This document shows positions 16,815-25,983 of a DNA stretch of 64,000 nucleotides, piece after piece (the first letter of the stretch is position 1; every line of letters starts with the position of its first letter). This DNA comes from Bacteriovorax sp. PP10 (GTDB taxonomy: Bacteria > Bdellovibrionota > Bacteriovoracia > Bacteriovoracales > Bacteriovoracaceae). The translations under genes and the position numbers were made by a program. Location of the stretch: contig NZ_JAYGJQ010000001.1 in the NCBI RefSeq assembly GCF_035013165.1, positions 310,001 through 374,000 of the forward strand. The letters are read 5' to 3'. Under the pieces are notes generated by a model that was not told where the DNA came from, made no database searches, and was given only the letters and a program-made list of their open reading frames with translations.

Positions 16815-17585
16815 TTGGTTTTCATTATCAGTTGTGCGTTTGCAGGACTGCTTTTTGATTTAACTATGGGCCCGTGGATTGGAATGTTTGTATCTCTAGT
16901 AGTGCTCGCATTTTTTTCCAAGTGGGGAGAGAAGTTAGTTTTAGTATTTGCGAAGGCCCGCTACGTTGGTGATGATGAATCGCTTATCAATCAAGTTAAA
17001 AATTTCAGCTGCCATTTAAACATCAGTGAAGTGAAGATCTACTGGTCGAATGCTTTTGTTAATAATGTTTATTATACAGACTCTTATTTCGGGAAGCCGG
17101 CCCTGGTAATCGGAAAGAACGTTTACAATCAATTCTCACGCAATGAACTCAATAGCCTTATCTATGCTTCTCTTTTGAAAATCAAATCAGGTGAAGCAAA
17201 GAATAGAACGATGGTATCGCTGATTTTTACTATTTTATACTCTCCGGTTTATATCCTGCGTGCTTTATTCAAGTCGTATCGTATGCGCCGTAACCTTGAA
17301 ATTTTCTTTTACCCGGCGTTTAGTTTAAAAACGCTTATGTATGAAAATGAAAAGAACGTTATGAACTTTGATAGTGAAGTAGGAAAGATGCAAGGCCTGA
17401 AAAAAGACTATATGGCCGCATTGTTTAAGGTTTCACATATGCCAAGCTTCAATGAGAGAACTGTTGGTGCCCTGGTGTTGGCCGAACTTGCTCATACAAA
17501 AAATACAACTGAAGATGTTCTGGGGAATCTACTTTTTAAATCAGTAGATATTAATACTAGAATGAAGGCATTGAGTTCTAACTAA
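16815..17585 (+). CDS. Membrane protein with degenerate M48/HtpX-like fold
   Basis: 256 residues from TTG 16815. Hydrophobic helices lie at about 1-35 and 132-150. Residues 79-127 (NAFVNNVYYTDS..GKPALVIGKNVYNQFSRNELNSLIYASLLKIKSGE) align by pattern with the HtpX/M48 block NAF...L..dEl.aVlaHElgHi.ngD, but the zinc motif HExxH reads ASLLK (118-122). It is thus probably an inactive membrane pseudo-protease. The start is uncertain: the frame is open from 16749 and TTG has no clear ribosome site. Its stop overlaps the CHASE2 kinase ATG (TAATG), so it is translationally coupled to it and may act as its partner. Confidence 0.62.
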   Translation: MVFIISCAFAGLLFDLTMGPWIGMFVSLVVLAFFSKWGEKLVLVFAKARYVGDDESLINQVKNFSCHLNISEVKIYWSNAFVNNVYYTDSYFGKPALVIGKNVYNQFSRNELNSLIYASLLKIKSGEAKNRTMVSLIFTILYSPVYILRALFKSYRMRRNLEIFFYPAFSLKTLMYENEKNVMNFDSEVGKMQGLKKDYMAALFKVSHMPSFNERTVGALVLAELAHTKNTTEDVLGNLLFKSVDINTRMKALSSN

Positions 17586-19465
17586 TGAAAATGAAGTTTA
17601 AAAAACTCAAGATTGATTTGTCGGATTATTATCCGCTCTTATTTACGCTTATCTTTGTAACGATTCTTTTTCAATATCCATTGGCTTCGTTTGAATCAAT
17701 CATCTATGACTTAAAGGTTCGTTGGGACTTCGGCATTAAGCCTAGCCCTGAAATTGTTATCGTAACGTTAGATGAAGAAAGCGATGACTATCTAGGTGAT
17801 GTTTACCCTTATACATATGCCACTCACTCACGCTTCCTGGAAAAAATTCTAAAATCTGAACCAAAGATTATTGATTACTTCGTAAAAATGCCTGAAGTGT
17901 TGGACGACGAGGATGTTTATTTTTCTGAGTTCAAATCAAAATTGAAAAACTTCATGACAGAAGGCGGGAAAGTTAACTTTGGAACTGAAATTGATGAAGT
18001 AAAAGGTGAGGAGCTTCCTCCACTGCCACTTCGCGAATTTAACTATAACCTGGCCCAGCTTAACGTAGATAACTTTATCTTTGCAAAAGACGATGTTGTA
18101 AGACGTGCAATTTTTAATGTTTCAGGTGAAGAGAGTTTGCATCTACTGACGGCCAATCAGTACCGTGCGATGAAGGGAAAAAATGTTCTCAATGTTCCAG
18201 ATGTAATCGGTGCTTATTATAATGACGAAGCCGACGCGAACTTTGTTCTGTTTCGCTATTCAGGATCACCTGTCTATAGTGAGTTTAAGTATAAAACGAT
18301 TCCTTTTCACCGCGTGCTTGTAGGAAACTACAACCCGGAAATTTTTAAAGATAAAATCGTTTTAATTGGCCCGAACTATATTTCAAGAAGCGATAACTTT
18401 TATCTGACTCCTTTTAACTTAGAAGAGTACAAAGCACCCAAGCTCATCGTTCATGCTTCTATAATTGATGCTTTTATCCAGAACAAAACGATTAAGATGC
18501 TGCCAAGGGCGGTTTCAAATATTATGGCCTTCATTGTGGCCATCATCCTGTCGATTCTTATCTCGAAGCTAAAACCTAAAGACGGATTAATTATCACGCT
18601 TTTAGTTCTGGCATCGATTCTTCTGATTTCCTATCTGTTGTTCGTTTTTATGGGGCTATGGCTTTATACTGCTCACTTAGTTGTCACGGTCTTCGTGGTT
18701 TACTACATCTGGATTCCTTTTAGGGCGATCGGTGAATACCAGCGCCGCTATGCTATCCAGGAAGAAACGAAACTTTTAAAGCAAGTTGAAAAACTAAAAC
18801 AAAACTTCCTGTCTTTAATGAGTCACGATTTAAAAACGCCGGTTGCTAAAATCGCAGGTGTTGCGGATAACCTGTATACACAAAACTCAGGAAATCCTGA
18901 TATCCGTGAAAAATCTCAGCTCATCATTGATTCGACCAAAGAATTGAATAAGTTCATTTCTTCTATTCTAGATTTAACAAAAATCGAATCGAGTAACTTT
19001 GGACTGAATAAAATTTCAAAAGACATCAATTCCATCATTGAAAACGTCATCAAAGACCTGAACTTCAGTGCGAACCAAAAACAGGTTCAAATTAAGAAAG
19101 AGCTTGCCCCACTTTATCCGATTGAAATTGACGTGACCCTTATTACTCGAGTTATCTCCAACCTTGTGGAAAACGCCATTAAATATTCTGGACCAACCTC
19201 AGTGGTGCAAGTGAATACATGGGATGATGAGAAATGGGTCTATATTGAAATCAAAGATAATGGCGTGGGAATCCCGGCCGAAGAGCTTTCTAACATTTTT
19301 GAGAAGTTTTATCGGATTAAAAATGATGCGAATCATTCAATAAAGGGTACTGGTCTAGGGCTTTATCTGGTGAAATACTTCGTTGAACTGCATGGCGGAG
19401 TGATCTCTGTGGACTCAATTGCGGGTATTGAAACAAAATTCTTAGTGAAATTAGTTAATAAATAG
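17585..19465 (+). CDS. CHASE2-domain sensor histidine kinase
   Basis: 626 residues. TM helix about 16-34, extracytoplasmic CHASE2 domain about 36-300 (YDLKVRWDF, IVIVTLDEES, KDKIVLIGPNY), then three TM helices (about 308-328, 334-355, 358-378). The HisKA box MSHDLKTP has phospho-acceptor H414, and the HATPase domain shows NLVENAIKYSG, DNGVGIP and GTGLGLYLV. It should sense a periplasmic signal and phosphorylate the sigma-54 regulator encoded next. It ends in a terminator before that gene, which has its own 5' region. Confidence 0.93.
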   Translation: MKMKFKKLKIDLSDYYPLLFTLIFVTILFQYPLASFESIIYDLKVRWDFGIKPSPEIVIVTLDEESDDYLGDVYPYTYATHSRFLEKILKSEPKIIDYFVKMPEVLDDEDVYFSEFKSKLKNFMTEGGKVNFGTEIDEVKGEELPPLPLREFNYNLAQLNVDNFIFAKDDVVRRAIFNVSGEESLHLLTANQYRAMKGKNVLNVPDVIGAYYNDEADANFVLFRYSGSPVYSEFKYKTIPFHRVLVGNYNPEIFKDKIVLIGPNYISRSDNFYLTPFNLEEYKAPKLIVHASIIDAFIQNKTIKMLPRAVSNIMAFIVAIILSILISKLKPKDGLIITLLVLASILLISYLLFVFMGLWLYTAHLVVTVFVVYYIWIPFRAIGEYQRRYAIQEETKLLKQVEKLKQNFLSLMSHDLKTPVAKIAGVADNLYTQNSGNPDIREKSQLIIDSTKELNKFISSILDLTKIESSNFGLNKISKDINSIIENVIKDLNFSANQKQVQIKKELAPLYPIEIDVTLITRVISNLVENAIKYSGPTSVVQVNTWDDEKWVYIEIKDNGVGIPAEELSNIFEKFYRIKNDANHSIKGTGLGLYLVKYFVELHGGVISVDSIAGIETKFLVKLVNK

Positions 19466-19470
19466 TGGAA

Positions 19471-19494
19471 AAAATGCTCCAGTGGAGCATTTTT
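19471..19494 (+). terminator. Rho-independent terminator
   Basis: AAAATGCTCC (19471-19480) pairs with GGAGCATTTT (19484-19493) around an AGT loop, just after the histidine kinase stop. The T run is short. Confidence 0.75.
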
Positions 19495-19566
19495 ATAATG
19501 TAGAATAGAGCAAAACAGTGGACTTACTTTTAATGAGTTCCACTATTGTTTTCATGGGAGATCGGT

Positions 19567-21063
19567 ATGCATCGTGTATTAGTTGTTGATGATGACAAGG
19601 TACTTCAGGATTCAGTAAAGGAAGCTCTTCTTTACCATAGTTTTGCTGTCGACGTTGCTAACAACGGAAAAGAGGCCCTTCACGCAGTTTACAAAGAAAA
19701 ATATGACTTAGTAGTCATGGATGTAAATATGCCGGAAATGGACGGTATTTCTGCACTAACTGAAATCAAGAAAGTTGATCCATCAGTTATCGTGATTATT
19801 TTAACTGCTTACTCAAACGTCAGCGATGCCGTTAAAGTTGTTAAAGAAGGCGCGTATAATTATTTAGAAAAACCAATTTCATCTGAAAATTTAGTCGCTC
19901 TAATTAAGAGAGCACTAAAAGCAAGATCATTAGTTGAAACATCAATGTTCTCTTCTCCAAGATTATCTCTTGGTGGTGATGACCAATTCGTTGGTGAATC
20001 ACATGTTATGCAAAAAGTTTTCAGCGTTATTGATAAACTTGCAAAAGTTAATACTCCGGTTTTAATTCGTGGAGAGTCTGGTACAGGTAAAGAACTTGTT
20101 GCCCGCGCGATTCACTATAACGGTCCAAGAAAAGATGCCAAGTTTGTTACAATCAACCTTGCAGCTGTTCCTGAGAACTTAATTGAATCAGAACTTTTCG
20201 GTCACGAAAAAGGTGCCTTCACGGGTGCATCTGAAAGAAAGCTTGGTAAATTCCAATACGCAGACGGTGGGACACTGTTCCTGGATGAAATCGGGGATAT
20301 CAGTCCTACGATGCAGGTAAAGCTACTTCGCGTTCTTCAGGAAAAAACTTTTACTCCAATCGGATCTAACCGCGATATCAAAGTTGATGTTCGTGTTATT
20401 GCAGCTTCACATAAGCCATTTGAAAAAATGATTGCTGATGGGTCGTTCAGAGAAGATTTATTTTATCGTTTAAATGTTCTACCAGTTTATCTTCCACCAT
20501 TACGTGAAAGAAAATCTGATATTCCTTTCCTTGTTGAATACTACATTAAGTATTTCAACAACGTTCACGGATTAAACATCAAAGGTGTGAGTGACGAAGC
20601 TAAAAACCTTTTAGTGAATTTCTCATGGCCAGGTAACATCAGAGAGCTAAGAAACGTTATCGAGCACGCATTCATTATTGAATCGTCTGATATGATCCAG
20701 GCACCATCACTTCCATCAACACTGAAGTTAACTTCAGCGACGAAAGTTCCAGAGCCGGATGAAGACTCAGACATGATGATCGATGTTGAGGGAATCCAAG
20801 ATTCTATCTTCGATATGAAGAGTGATGAGTTAACTCGTGCACCAGACGGATTCTCATTCAACAATATTTTAAATTCAAAAGAAATGGTAATGGACTTCCA
20901 GGTTGCCAAAGATCTTTTTGAAAAAGAATTTATTGTGTGGGCCTTGAAGCAAAATAGAGGAAAGATTAACCAAACGGCACTTAAGGCAAACATCCCTAAA
21001 AAGACGCTTTTAAGAAAAATTGAAAAATACGAGATCACTGCCAAAGATTACGTGAACGGTTAG
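19567..21063 (+). CDS. Sigma-54-dependent NtrC-family response regulator
   Basis: 498 residues from ATG 19567, preceded by GGGAGATC; a longer reading from TTG 19546 lacks a ribosome site. Receiver domain 1-120 with D8/D9 and phospho-acceptor D52; AAA+ domain with Walker A GESGTGKE (169-176) and the sigma-54 contact loop GAFTGA (216-221). The C-terminal Fis-type helix-turn-helix (NQTALKANIPKKTLLRKIEKY) follows an unusual acidic insert about 395-440. It probably responds to the CHASE2 kinase and is a candidate activator for the sigma-54 promoters at 3176 and 51648; that link is inference. Confidence 0.94.
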   Translation: MHRVLVVDDDKVLQDSVKEALLYHSFAVDVANNGKEALHAVYKEKYDLVVMDVNMPEMDGISALTEIKKVDPSVIVIILTAYSNVSDAVKVVKEGAYNYLEKPISSENLVALIKRALKARSLVETSMFSSPRLSLGGDDQFVGESHVMQKVFSVIDKLAKVNTPVLIRGESGTGKELVARAIHYNGPRKDAKFVTINLAAVPENLIESELFGHEKGAFTGASERKLGKFQYADGGTLFLDEIGDISPTMQVKLLRVLQEKTFTPIGSNRDIKVDVRVIAASHKPFEKMIADGSFREDLFYRLNVLPVYLPPLRERKSDIPFLVEYYIKYFNNVHGLNIKGVSDEAKNLLVNFSWPGNIRELRNVIEHAFIIESSDMIQAPSLPSTLKLTSATKVPEPDEDSDMMIDVEGIQDSIFDMKSDELTRAPDGFSFNNILNSKEMVMDFQVAKDLFEKEFIVWALKQNRGKINQTALKANIPKKTLLRKIEKYEITAKDYVNG

Positions 21064-21068
21064 AACTT

Positions 21069-21569
21069 ATGAAAATGATCTATAGAATGTGCATTATGAT
21101 GTCGGCGATTATTATTGGCGACCAGGCGACGAAAGCAATCGTTCAGCAAAAGTTTTATTTGGGTGAATCAATTCCGGTAATCGAAGGTCTGTTCCATTTC
21201 ACATACGTGAGAAATCCTGGAGCGGCCTTTGGAATGTTTGGTTACTCAGCAGACTGGATCAGAATCCCGTTATTTTTCGGTGTTCCGGTTATTGCGTGTT
21301 TCTGGTTACTGTATTTAATTTGGAAAACAAGAAATACATCAGTTCTTCAATGTCTTGCTTATAGCTTGATCTTTGCTGGCGCTGTTGGAAATCTAATTGA
21401 TCGTTTTACAATGAACTACGTTGTCGATTTTCTGGATTTTTTCTGGAAAACTCACCACTTTCCGGCCTTCAACATTGCAGATAGCGCAATCACGATTGCG
21501 GCGTTCATCTTAATCTATGAAACGCTTTTTGCTCACAGGAAGAAAGATAGTGTTACCCGTACTGTTTGA
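21069..21569 (+). CDS. lspA: Lipoprotein signal peptidase II
   Basis: 166 residues with four hydrophobic helices. The catalytic aspartates lie in GNLIDRF and FNIADSAI, and FTYVRNPGAAFGMF is the conserved N-terminal loop. It cleaves prolipoproteins after lipid attachment by Lgt, which is encoded next. It starts 5 bases after the regulator gene. The many lipoproteins in this window are its likely substrates. Confidence 0.97.
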   Translation: MKMIYRMCIMMSAIIIGDQATKAIVQQKFYLGESIPVIEGLFHFTYVRNPGAAFGMFGYSADWIRIPLFFGVPVIACFWLLYLIWKTRNTSVLQCLAYSLIFAGAVGNLIDRFTMNYVVDFLDFFWKTHHFPAFNIADSAITIAAFILIYETLFAHRKKDSVTRTV

Positions 21570-22290
21570 ATCATCTTTTTTTACTCTCTACGCCTATCCC
21601 TTATTTATGGGGTTGTCGTGGGGAGTAGGATTCTATCTTACTCGATACCTATTCGAAAAATTCAACTTAGACACTAAACCACTTATACCTTTATTCGGTG
21701 GAATCTTTGCGACGTCTTGGATTGGAGCGAAAGTCTTTTTTTTGATCGTCTCTTCTGAACACAAAGTTACCCAATACCTTTATGCAGATGAATTCTGGTT
21801 AGGTGGTGGATTTGTTTTCTATGGCGGATTAATTTTTGGCCTCGCCTTCTATTTCATCTACTCACTCTGGCTTAAAAAATTTCCTTTCGAAGAAAGTAAA
21901 ATGCTTATCCCTGGATTAGTATTCGGTCATGCCATTGGAAGAGTGGGATGTTTTTTTACAGGATGCTGTTTTGGAACTCAGTGCGATCTTCCCTGGGCCA
22001 TTCATATGCATGGAGAGTGGATCCACCCCGTGCAATTGTATGAAGCATTCGGATTATTTGTTATTGGGTATATGTCTTTGAAGTGGGTAAACCAGAAGAA
22101 AGAGAATTTCTTCGTGGTTACCCGTTATCTGATGTTTTACTCACTTCTAAGATTTGTGGTTGAACACTTTAGAGGAGATTTAATCCGCGGGGTCTATTGG
22201 TTTGATCTTTCGACTTCCCAAATGATTTCACTGGCCCTTTTTATCGGAACCCTTGCCGCGGTTTATACTAAAAAATTAAGTTCAAAATAA
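21550..22290 (+). CDS. lgt: Prolipoprotein diacylglyceryl transferase
   Basis: 246 residues from GTG 21550, preceded by AGGAAG at seven bases; a longer frame from ATG 21517 would overlap lspA by 53 bases and lacks a site. Multi-TM protein with FVFYGGLIFGL, the signature HAIGRVGCFFTGCCFG and HPVQLYEA, all characteristic of Lgt. It transfers diacylglycerol to the lipobox Cys. It overlaps the lspA end by 20 bases, so the two lipoprotein-maturation genes are coupled. Confidence 0.93.
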   Translation: MLPVLFESSFFTLYAYPLFMGLSWGVGFYLTRYLFEKFNLDTKPLIPLFGGIFATSWIGAKVFFLIVSSEHKVTQYLYADEFWLGGGFVFYGGLIFGLAFYFIYSLWLKKFPFEESKMLIPGLVFGHAIGRVGCFFTGCCFGTQCDLPWAIHMHGEWIHPVQLYEAFGLFVIGYMSLKWVNQKKENFFVVTRYLMFYSLLRFVVEHFRGDLIRGVYWFDLSTSQMISLALFIGTLAAVYTKKLSSK

Positions 22291-22298
22291 TTTTACAA

Positions 22299-22727
22299 CT
22301 ATCCTATGATCTTTTTCTTAATTTCTTCGACTTCATTTTCAGCAACGTATAACTCAGATTTCAGAGTTTCAGATGACCAGGCCGTGAAAGCGTCGTCATG
22401 TTCATACATTGTGATAGTTTCCCAAGGGCAATCCACAGAACAGTTTTGGCAACCAATGCATCTTGCAAGGTCGATTTCTACAGTTTGATTGAATTGTGGG
22501 TTAAGAGGATTAGGTCCTGGCACAAGCTCGATAGAGTCAACAGGGCAGCCTTGAATACATACTTCACATCCAGTACAACCAGATTGGTGAACTACTGCAA
22601 GTAGTTTAGGCGGTCTCTTACCTTTTCTTTTCGGCTTAAGGCGCGCAGTATGGAACGGGTTCTCAACGATGATAGCTTCGCCATCTTCGTTAACTGTAGG
22701 ATTAATTGTTGTATTTTCGGTGCTCAT
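22299..22727 (-). CDS. 2x[4Fe-4S] ferredoxin-domain protein
   Basis: 142 residues. Two cluster motifs: CTGCEVCIQGCPVDSI near 50-65 and CIGCQNCSVDCPWETI near 92-107, with a loop of about 26 residues between them. Basic N-terminal (LKPKRKGKRPPKL) and acidic helical C-terminal extensions distinguish it from a minimal ferredoxin. It is transcribed divergently from icmF and converges on lgt with only 8 bases between stops. A redox partner cannot be named. Confidence 0.88.
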   Translation of the reverse strand: MSTENTTINPTVNEDGEAIIVENPFHTARLKPKRKGKRPPKLLAVVHQSGCTGCEVCIQGCPVDSIELVPGPNPLNPQFNQTVEIDLARCIGCQNCSVDCPWETITMYEHDDAFTAWSSETLKSELYVAENEVEEIKKKIIG

Positions 22728-22748
22728 AGCAAACCCAAATCATGTAAT

Positions 22749-22777
22749 TTGTGTTAATAAATATGTTCAATTATAAC
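22749..22777 (+). promoter_or_regulatory. Candidate sigma-70 promoter for icmF
   Basis: TTGTGT (22749-22754) and TATAAC (22772-22777) with a 17-base spacer. The -10 box is good, the -35 box weak. Confidence 0.45.
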
Positions 22778-22827
22778 CCATATCGGCTTTTCTTGCTATT
22801 AGATTAACTAGAGATAGAGTGAAGATT

Positions 22828-25800
22828 ATGAAAAAACTAAGATTTGTAACTGCTGCCAGCCTTTTTGACGGACATGACGTATCGGTCAACATCATGCGAA
22901 GAATGCTTCAATCCAAAGGGGTAGAGGTCATTCATTTAGGACACAACCGTTCGGCGCAAGAAGTCGTAGACGCGGCCCTTCAAGAAGATGTTAATGCTTT
23001 AGCTTTAAGCTCTTATCAGGGCGGACATGTTGAGTATTTTACTTATATCAGAGAGCTTCTGGATGCCGCAGGTGCAAAAAATGTAAAAATTTTCGGTGGT
23101 GGTGGTGGTGTAATTACTGCTTCAGAAATTGAATTATTACATTCTCGCGGGATCACTCGCATTTACTCTCCACAAGATGGAATGGAAATCGGCCTTAACG
23201 GAATCATCGATGACATGATTGCGAAAGCGGATCCCAATACGCTTGCTGGCGTAGATTTTAATAAATTTGATTTATCTGCACTTGATAAACGCTCGATCGC
23301 AAAAGTTATTACAGCGATTGAAGATAATGGTGAGCTTCCAGTAAAATTTAATCCGGGAACTGTTCCTGTTTTAGGAATCACTGGTACTGGTGGAGCAGGG
23401 AAGTCATCTCTAATTGATGAATTACTTCTTCGTTTCTACCGCCACTCTCCCGATTGCAGAATTGCTCTCATCTCAGTTGACCCTACAAAGAAAAAAACAT
23501 CGGGAGCTCTTCTTGGAGACCGTATTCGTTTAGGAAGTGCAAGCTTCTCTAACTTCTACATTAGATCTCTGGCGACTCGTGATTCAAATACTGAACTATC
23601 TCCACAAATTAAAAATGTTGTATCGTTTTTAAAATCTCAACCATTCGACTTAATCCTGGTTGAAACTTCTGGTATCGGACAAGCGTCTGATGAAATTACA
23701 AAAGTTGCTGATAAGTGCATCTACGTAATGACTCCGGAATTCGGGGCCGCAACTCAGCTTGAAAAAATCGAGATGCTTGATGCTGCTCACTTTATTGTTT
23801 TAAATAAATTCGAAAAACCACGCTCGGAAGATGCTCTAAGAGATATCAGAAAGCAGTGGAGAAGAAATCATAACCAATTCGCTGGTCACCCTGGTGCTCC
23901 AGAAGATAAAGACCTGCCAATCTACGGAACAATGGCGTCTCAATTTAACGACGTTGGTGTAAACGCTCTATTTGCTGACATTGTAAAAACGATGAACGTA
24001 AAAGCGAATAACTTAGACGCTTTAAAATGCGATAAAGCTCCAACTGTTAAAAAGAGAATCATCGCTCCTGAAAGATCACTTTATTTAAGAGATATTTCTG
24101 GAACAGTAAGAGAGTACAACCGCAATGCTTTAGAGAATGCTGAAAAACTGAAAGATTACGAAGCACTTTTAATTACTTCGAACCTTCTTCAAGGAAACAA
24201 AGACGTTGTAGCAAAACTTGCTGAAGTAAAAGCAAGTCTTCCTGAAAACGTATTTGCTGAATTAAAAACATTCGAAGATACAATCGCTCAGTACGACAAT
24301 GGAACTTTTTCTTACTTCGTTCGCGGAAAAGAAATTAAAGTTATCACAAAGTATAAGTCTCTATCTCACAACGATATTTCAAAAGTTGGTTACCCGAAGT
24401 TCAATTCATTAACTGACAAGTACCGCTTCATTAAAGGATCAAACCTTCCAGGACACTTCCCGTTCGCTGCTGGGATTTTCCCATTCAAGCGTGCTGATGA
24501 AGATCCAAAAAGAATGTTTGCCGGAGAAGGCGGGCCACTAAGAACAAATACACGTTTCCATTATCTATCAAAAGATGATCAGGCAAAACGTTTATCAACT
24601 GCATTCGACTCGGTAACTTTATACGGAGAAGATCCAGATATTCGTCCAGACATCTTTGGTAAAATCGGAGAGGCCGGAGTTTCAATTGCAACTTTAGATG
24701 ACATGCAAGATCTATATAAAGGCTTCAGCCTTATCGATCCATTCACTTCAGTTTCAATGACAATTAACGGGCCAGCGCCAATCATCCTTGCTCTATTCAT
24801 GAATACGGCGATGAAACAAACGCTTAAAGGCGATGACTTTTGGAATGAACAAAAACGTGTTGAAGTGATGAAGCAGGTTAGAGGAACAGTTCAAGCTGAT
24901 ATTCTAAAAGAAGATCAAGCTCAGAACACATGTATCTTCTCACTTGAATTCGCACTTAAGATGATGGGAGATATTCAAGAGTATTTCTGCCGTCACGCGA
25001 TTAAAAACTATTACTCAGTCTCAATTTCTGGTTACCACATTGCTGAAGCTGGAGCGAATCCAATTTCTCAAATGGCCTTCACGCTTTCAAACGGATTCAC
25101 ATTTGTTGAATACTATTTAAGCCGTGGAATGAAGATTGATGACTTCTCTCAGAACCTTTCGTACTTCTTCTCAAATGGCCTGGACCCTGAATATACAGTA
25201 ATGGGAAGAGTTGCTCGTAAGATTTGGGCAGTAACTTTAAGAGATAAATACGGTGCGAACGAAAAGTCGCAGCAGTTTAAATACCACGTTCAAACTTCTG
25301 GACGCTCTCTGCACGCTCAAGAGATCGACTTCAACGATATCAGAACAACTCTTCAGGCTTTCCTGGCGTTATCTGATAACTGTAACTCTCTTCACACAAA
25401 TGCTTATGATGAAGCCATCACAACACCTACAGAGGAATCTGTAAGACGTGCGATGGCGATTCAGATGATCATCAACCGTGAATTCGGAATGAACAAAACT
25501 GATAACCCAATTCAAGGGGCCTACATTGTTGAAGAACTGGCCAGCTTAGTTGAAGAACAAGTTCTTCGCGAATTCGAAAACATCTCTGATAAAGGCGGTG
25601 TTTTAGGCGCGATGGAATCAATGTACCAACGCTCAAAAATTCAGGAAGAGTCTCTATACTATGAAACTCTGAAAGATAGTGGAGAGTTCCCGATTATCGG
25701 TGTTAACACTTACATCGCTCCAAACATTAAAGAGCAGATGGCAAAAGAAATCGAAATCTCTCGTTGCTCGGACGCTGAAAAGACGGATCAAATCAACCGT

Positions 25801-25983
25801 CTGAATAAGTTTAAAGAAACAAACAAGGGTAAAGCAGACGAGGCCTTAAAACGTCTTAAAGAAGTTGCACTGAATGACGGAAACGTTTTCGAAGAACTTC
25901 TTTATACTGTTAACTTCGCCAGCCTTGGACAAATCACAAACCTTCTTTATGAGGTTGGTGGTAAATATCGTAGGAACATGTAA
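22828..25983 (+). CDS. icmF: Fused isobutyryl-CoA mutase IcmF
   Basis: 1051 residues from ATG 22828; GTG 22819 in the same frame is an alternative. Order of domains: B12-binding domain (about 1-135, with SLFDGHD and a GGGGG turn); MeaI-type G-protein chaperone (Walker A GTGGAGKSS about 186-194, then ISVDPTKKK and ETSGIGQ); linker; and the mutase substrate barrel (about 520-1050, NTRFHYLSKDDQAKRLSTAFDS and SISGYHIAEAGANPISQMAF in pieces). It interconverts isobutyryl- and n-butyryl-CoA, and in some organisms isovaleryl-/pivalyl-CoA, using adenosylcobalamin. The adenosyltransferase gene overlaps its stop. Confidence 0.95.
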   Translation: MKKLRFVTAASLFDGHDVSVNIMRRMLQSKGVEVIHLGHNRSAQEVVDAALQEDVNALALSSYQGGHVEYFTYIRELLDAAGAKNVKIFGGGGGVITASEIELLHSRGITRIYSPQDGMEIGLNGIIDDMIAKADPNTLAGVDFNKFDLSALDKRSIAKVITAIEDNGELPVKFNPGTVPVLGITGTGGAGKSSLIDELLLRFYRHSPDCRIALISVDPTKKKTSGALLGDRIRLGSASFSNFYIRSLATRDSNTELSPQIKNVVSFLKSQPFDLILVETSGIGQASDEITKVADKCIYVMTPEFGAATQLEKIEMLDAAHFIVLNKFEKPRSEDALRDIRKQWRRNHNQFAGHPGAPEDKDLPIYGTMASQFNDVGVNALFADIVKTMNVKANNLDALKCDKAPTVKKRIIAPERSLYLRDISGTVREYNRNALENAEKLKDYEALLITSNLLQGNKDVVAKLAEVKASLPENVFAELKTFEDTIAQYDNGTFSYFVRGKEIKVITKYKSLSHNDISKVGYPKFNSLTDKYRFIKGSNLPGHFPFAAGIFPFKRADEDPKRMFAGEGGPLRTNTRFHYLSKDDQAKRLSTAFDSVTLYGEDPDIRPDIFGKIGEAGVSIATLDDMQDLYKGFSLIDPFTSVSMTINGPAPIILALFMNTAMKQTLKGDDFWNEQKRVEVMKQVRGTVQADILKEDQAQNTCIFSLEFALKMMGDIQEYFCRHAIKNYYSVSISGYHIAEAGANPISQMAFTLSNGFTFVEYYLSRGMKIDDFSQNLSYFFSNGLDPEYTVMGRVARKIWAVTLRDKYGANEKSQQFKYHVQTSGRSLHAQEIDFNDIRTTLQAFLALSDNCNSLHTNAYDEAITTPTEESVRRAMAIQMIINREFGMNKTDNPIQGAYIVEELASLVEEQVLREFENISDKGGVLGAMESMYQRSKIQEESLYYETLKDSGEFPIIGVNTYIAPNIKEQMAKEIEISRCSDAEKTDQINRLNKFKETNKGKADEALKRLKEVALNDGNVFEELLYTVNFASLGQITNLLYEVGGKYRRNM

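Noticed and set aside
20565-21044. Long antisense open frame (159 codons) inside the sigma-54 regulator gene
   Set aside because: No ribosome site, no recognisable domain, and it mirrors a strongly conserved coding strand.
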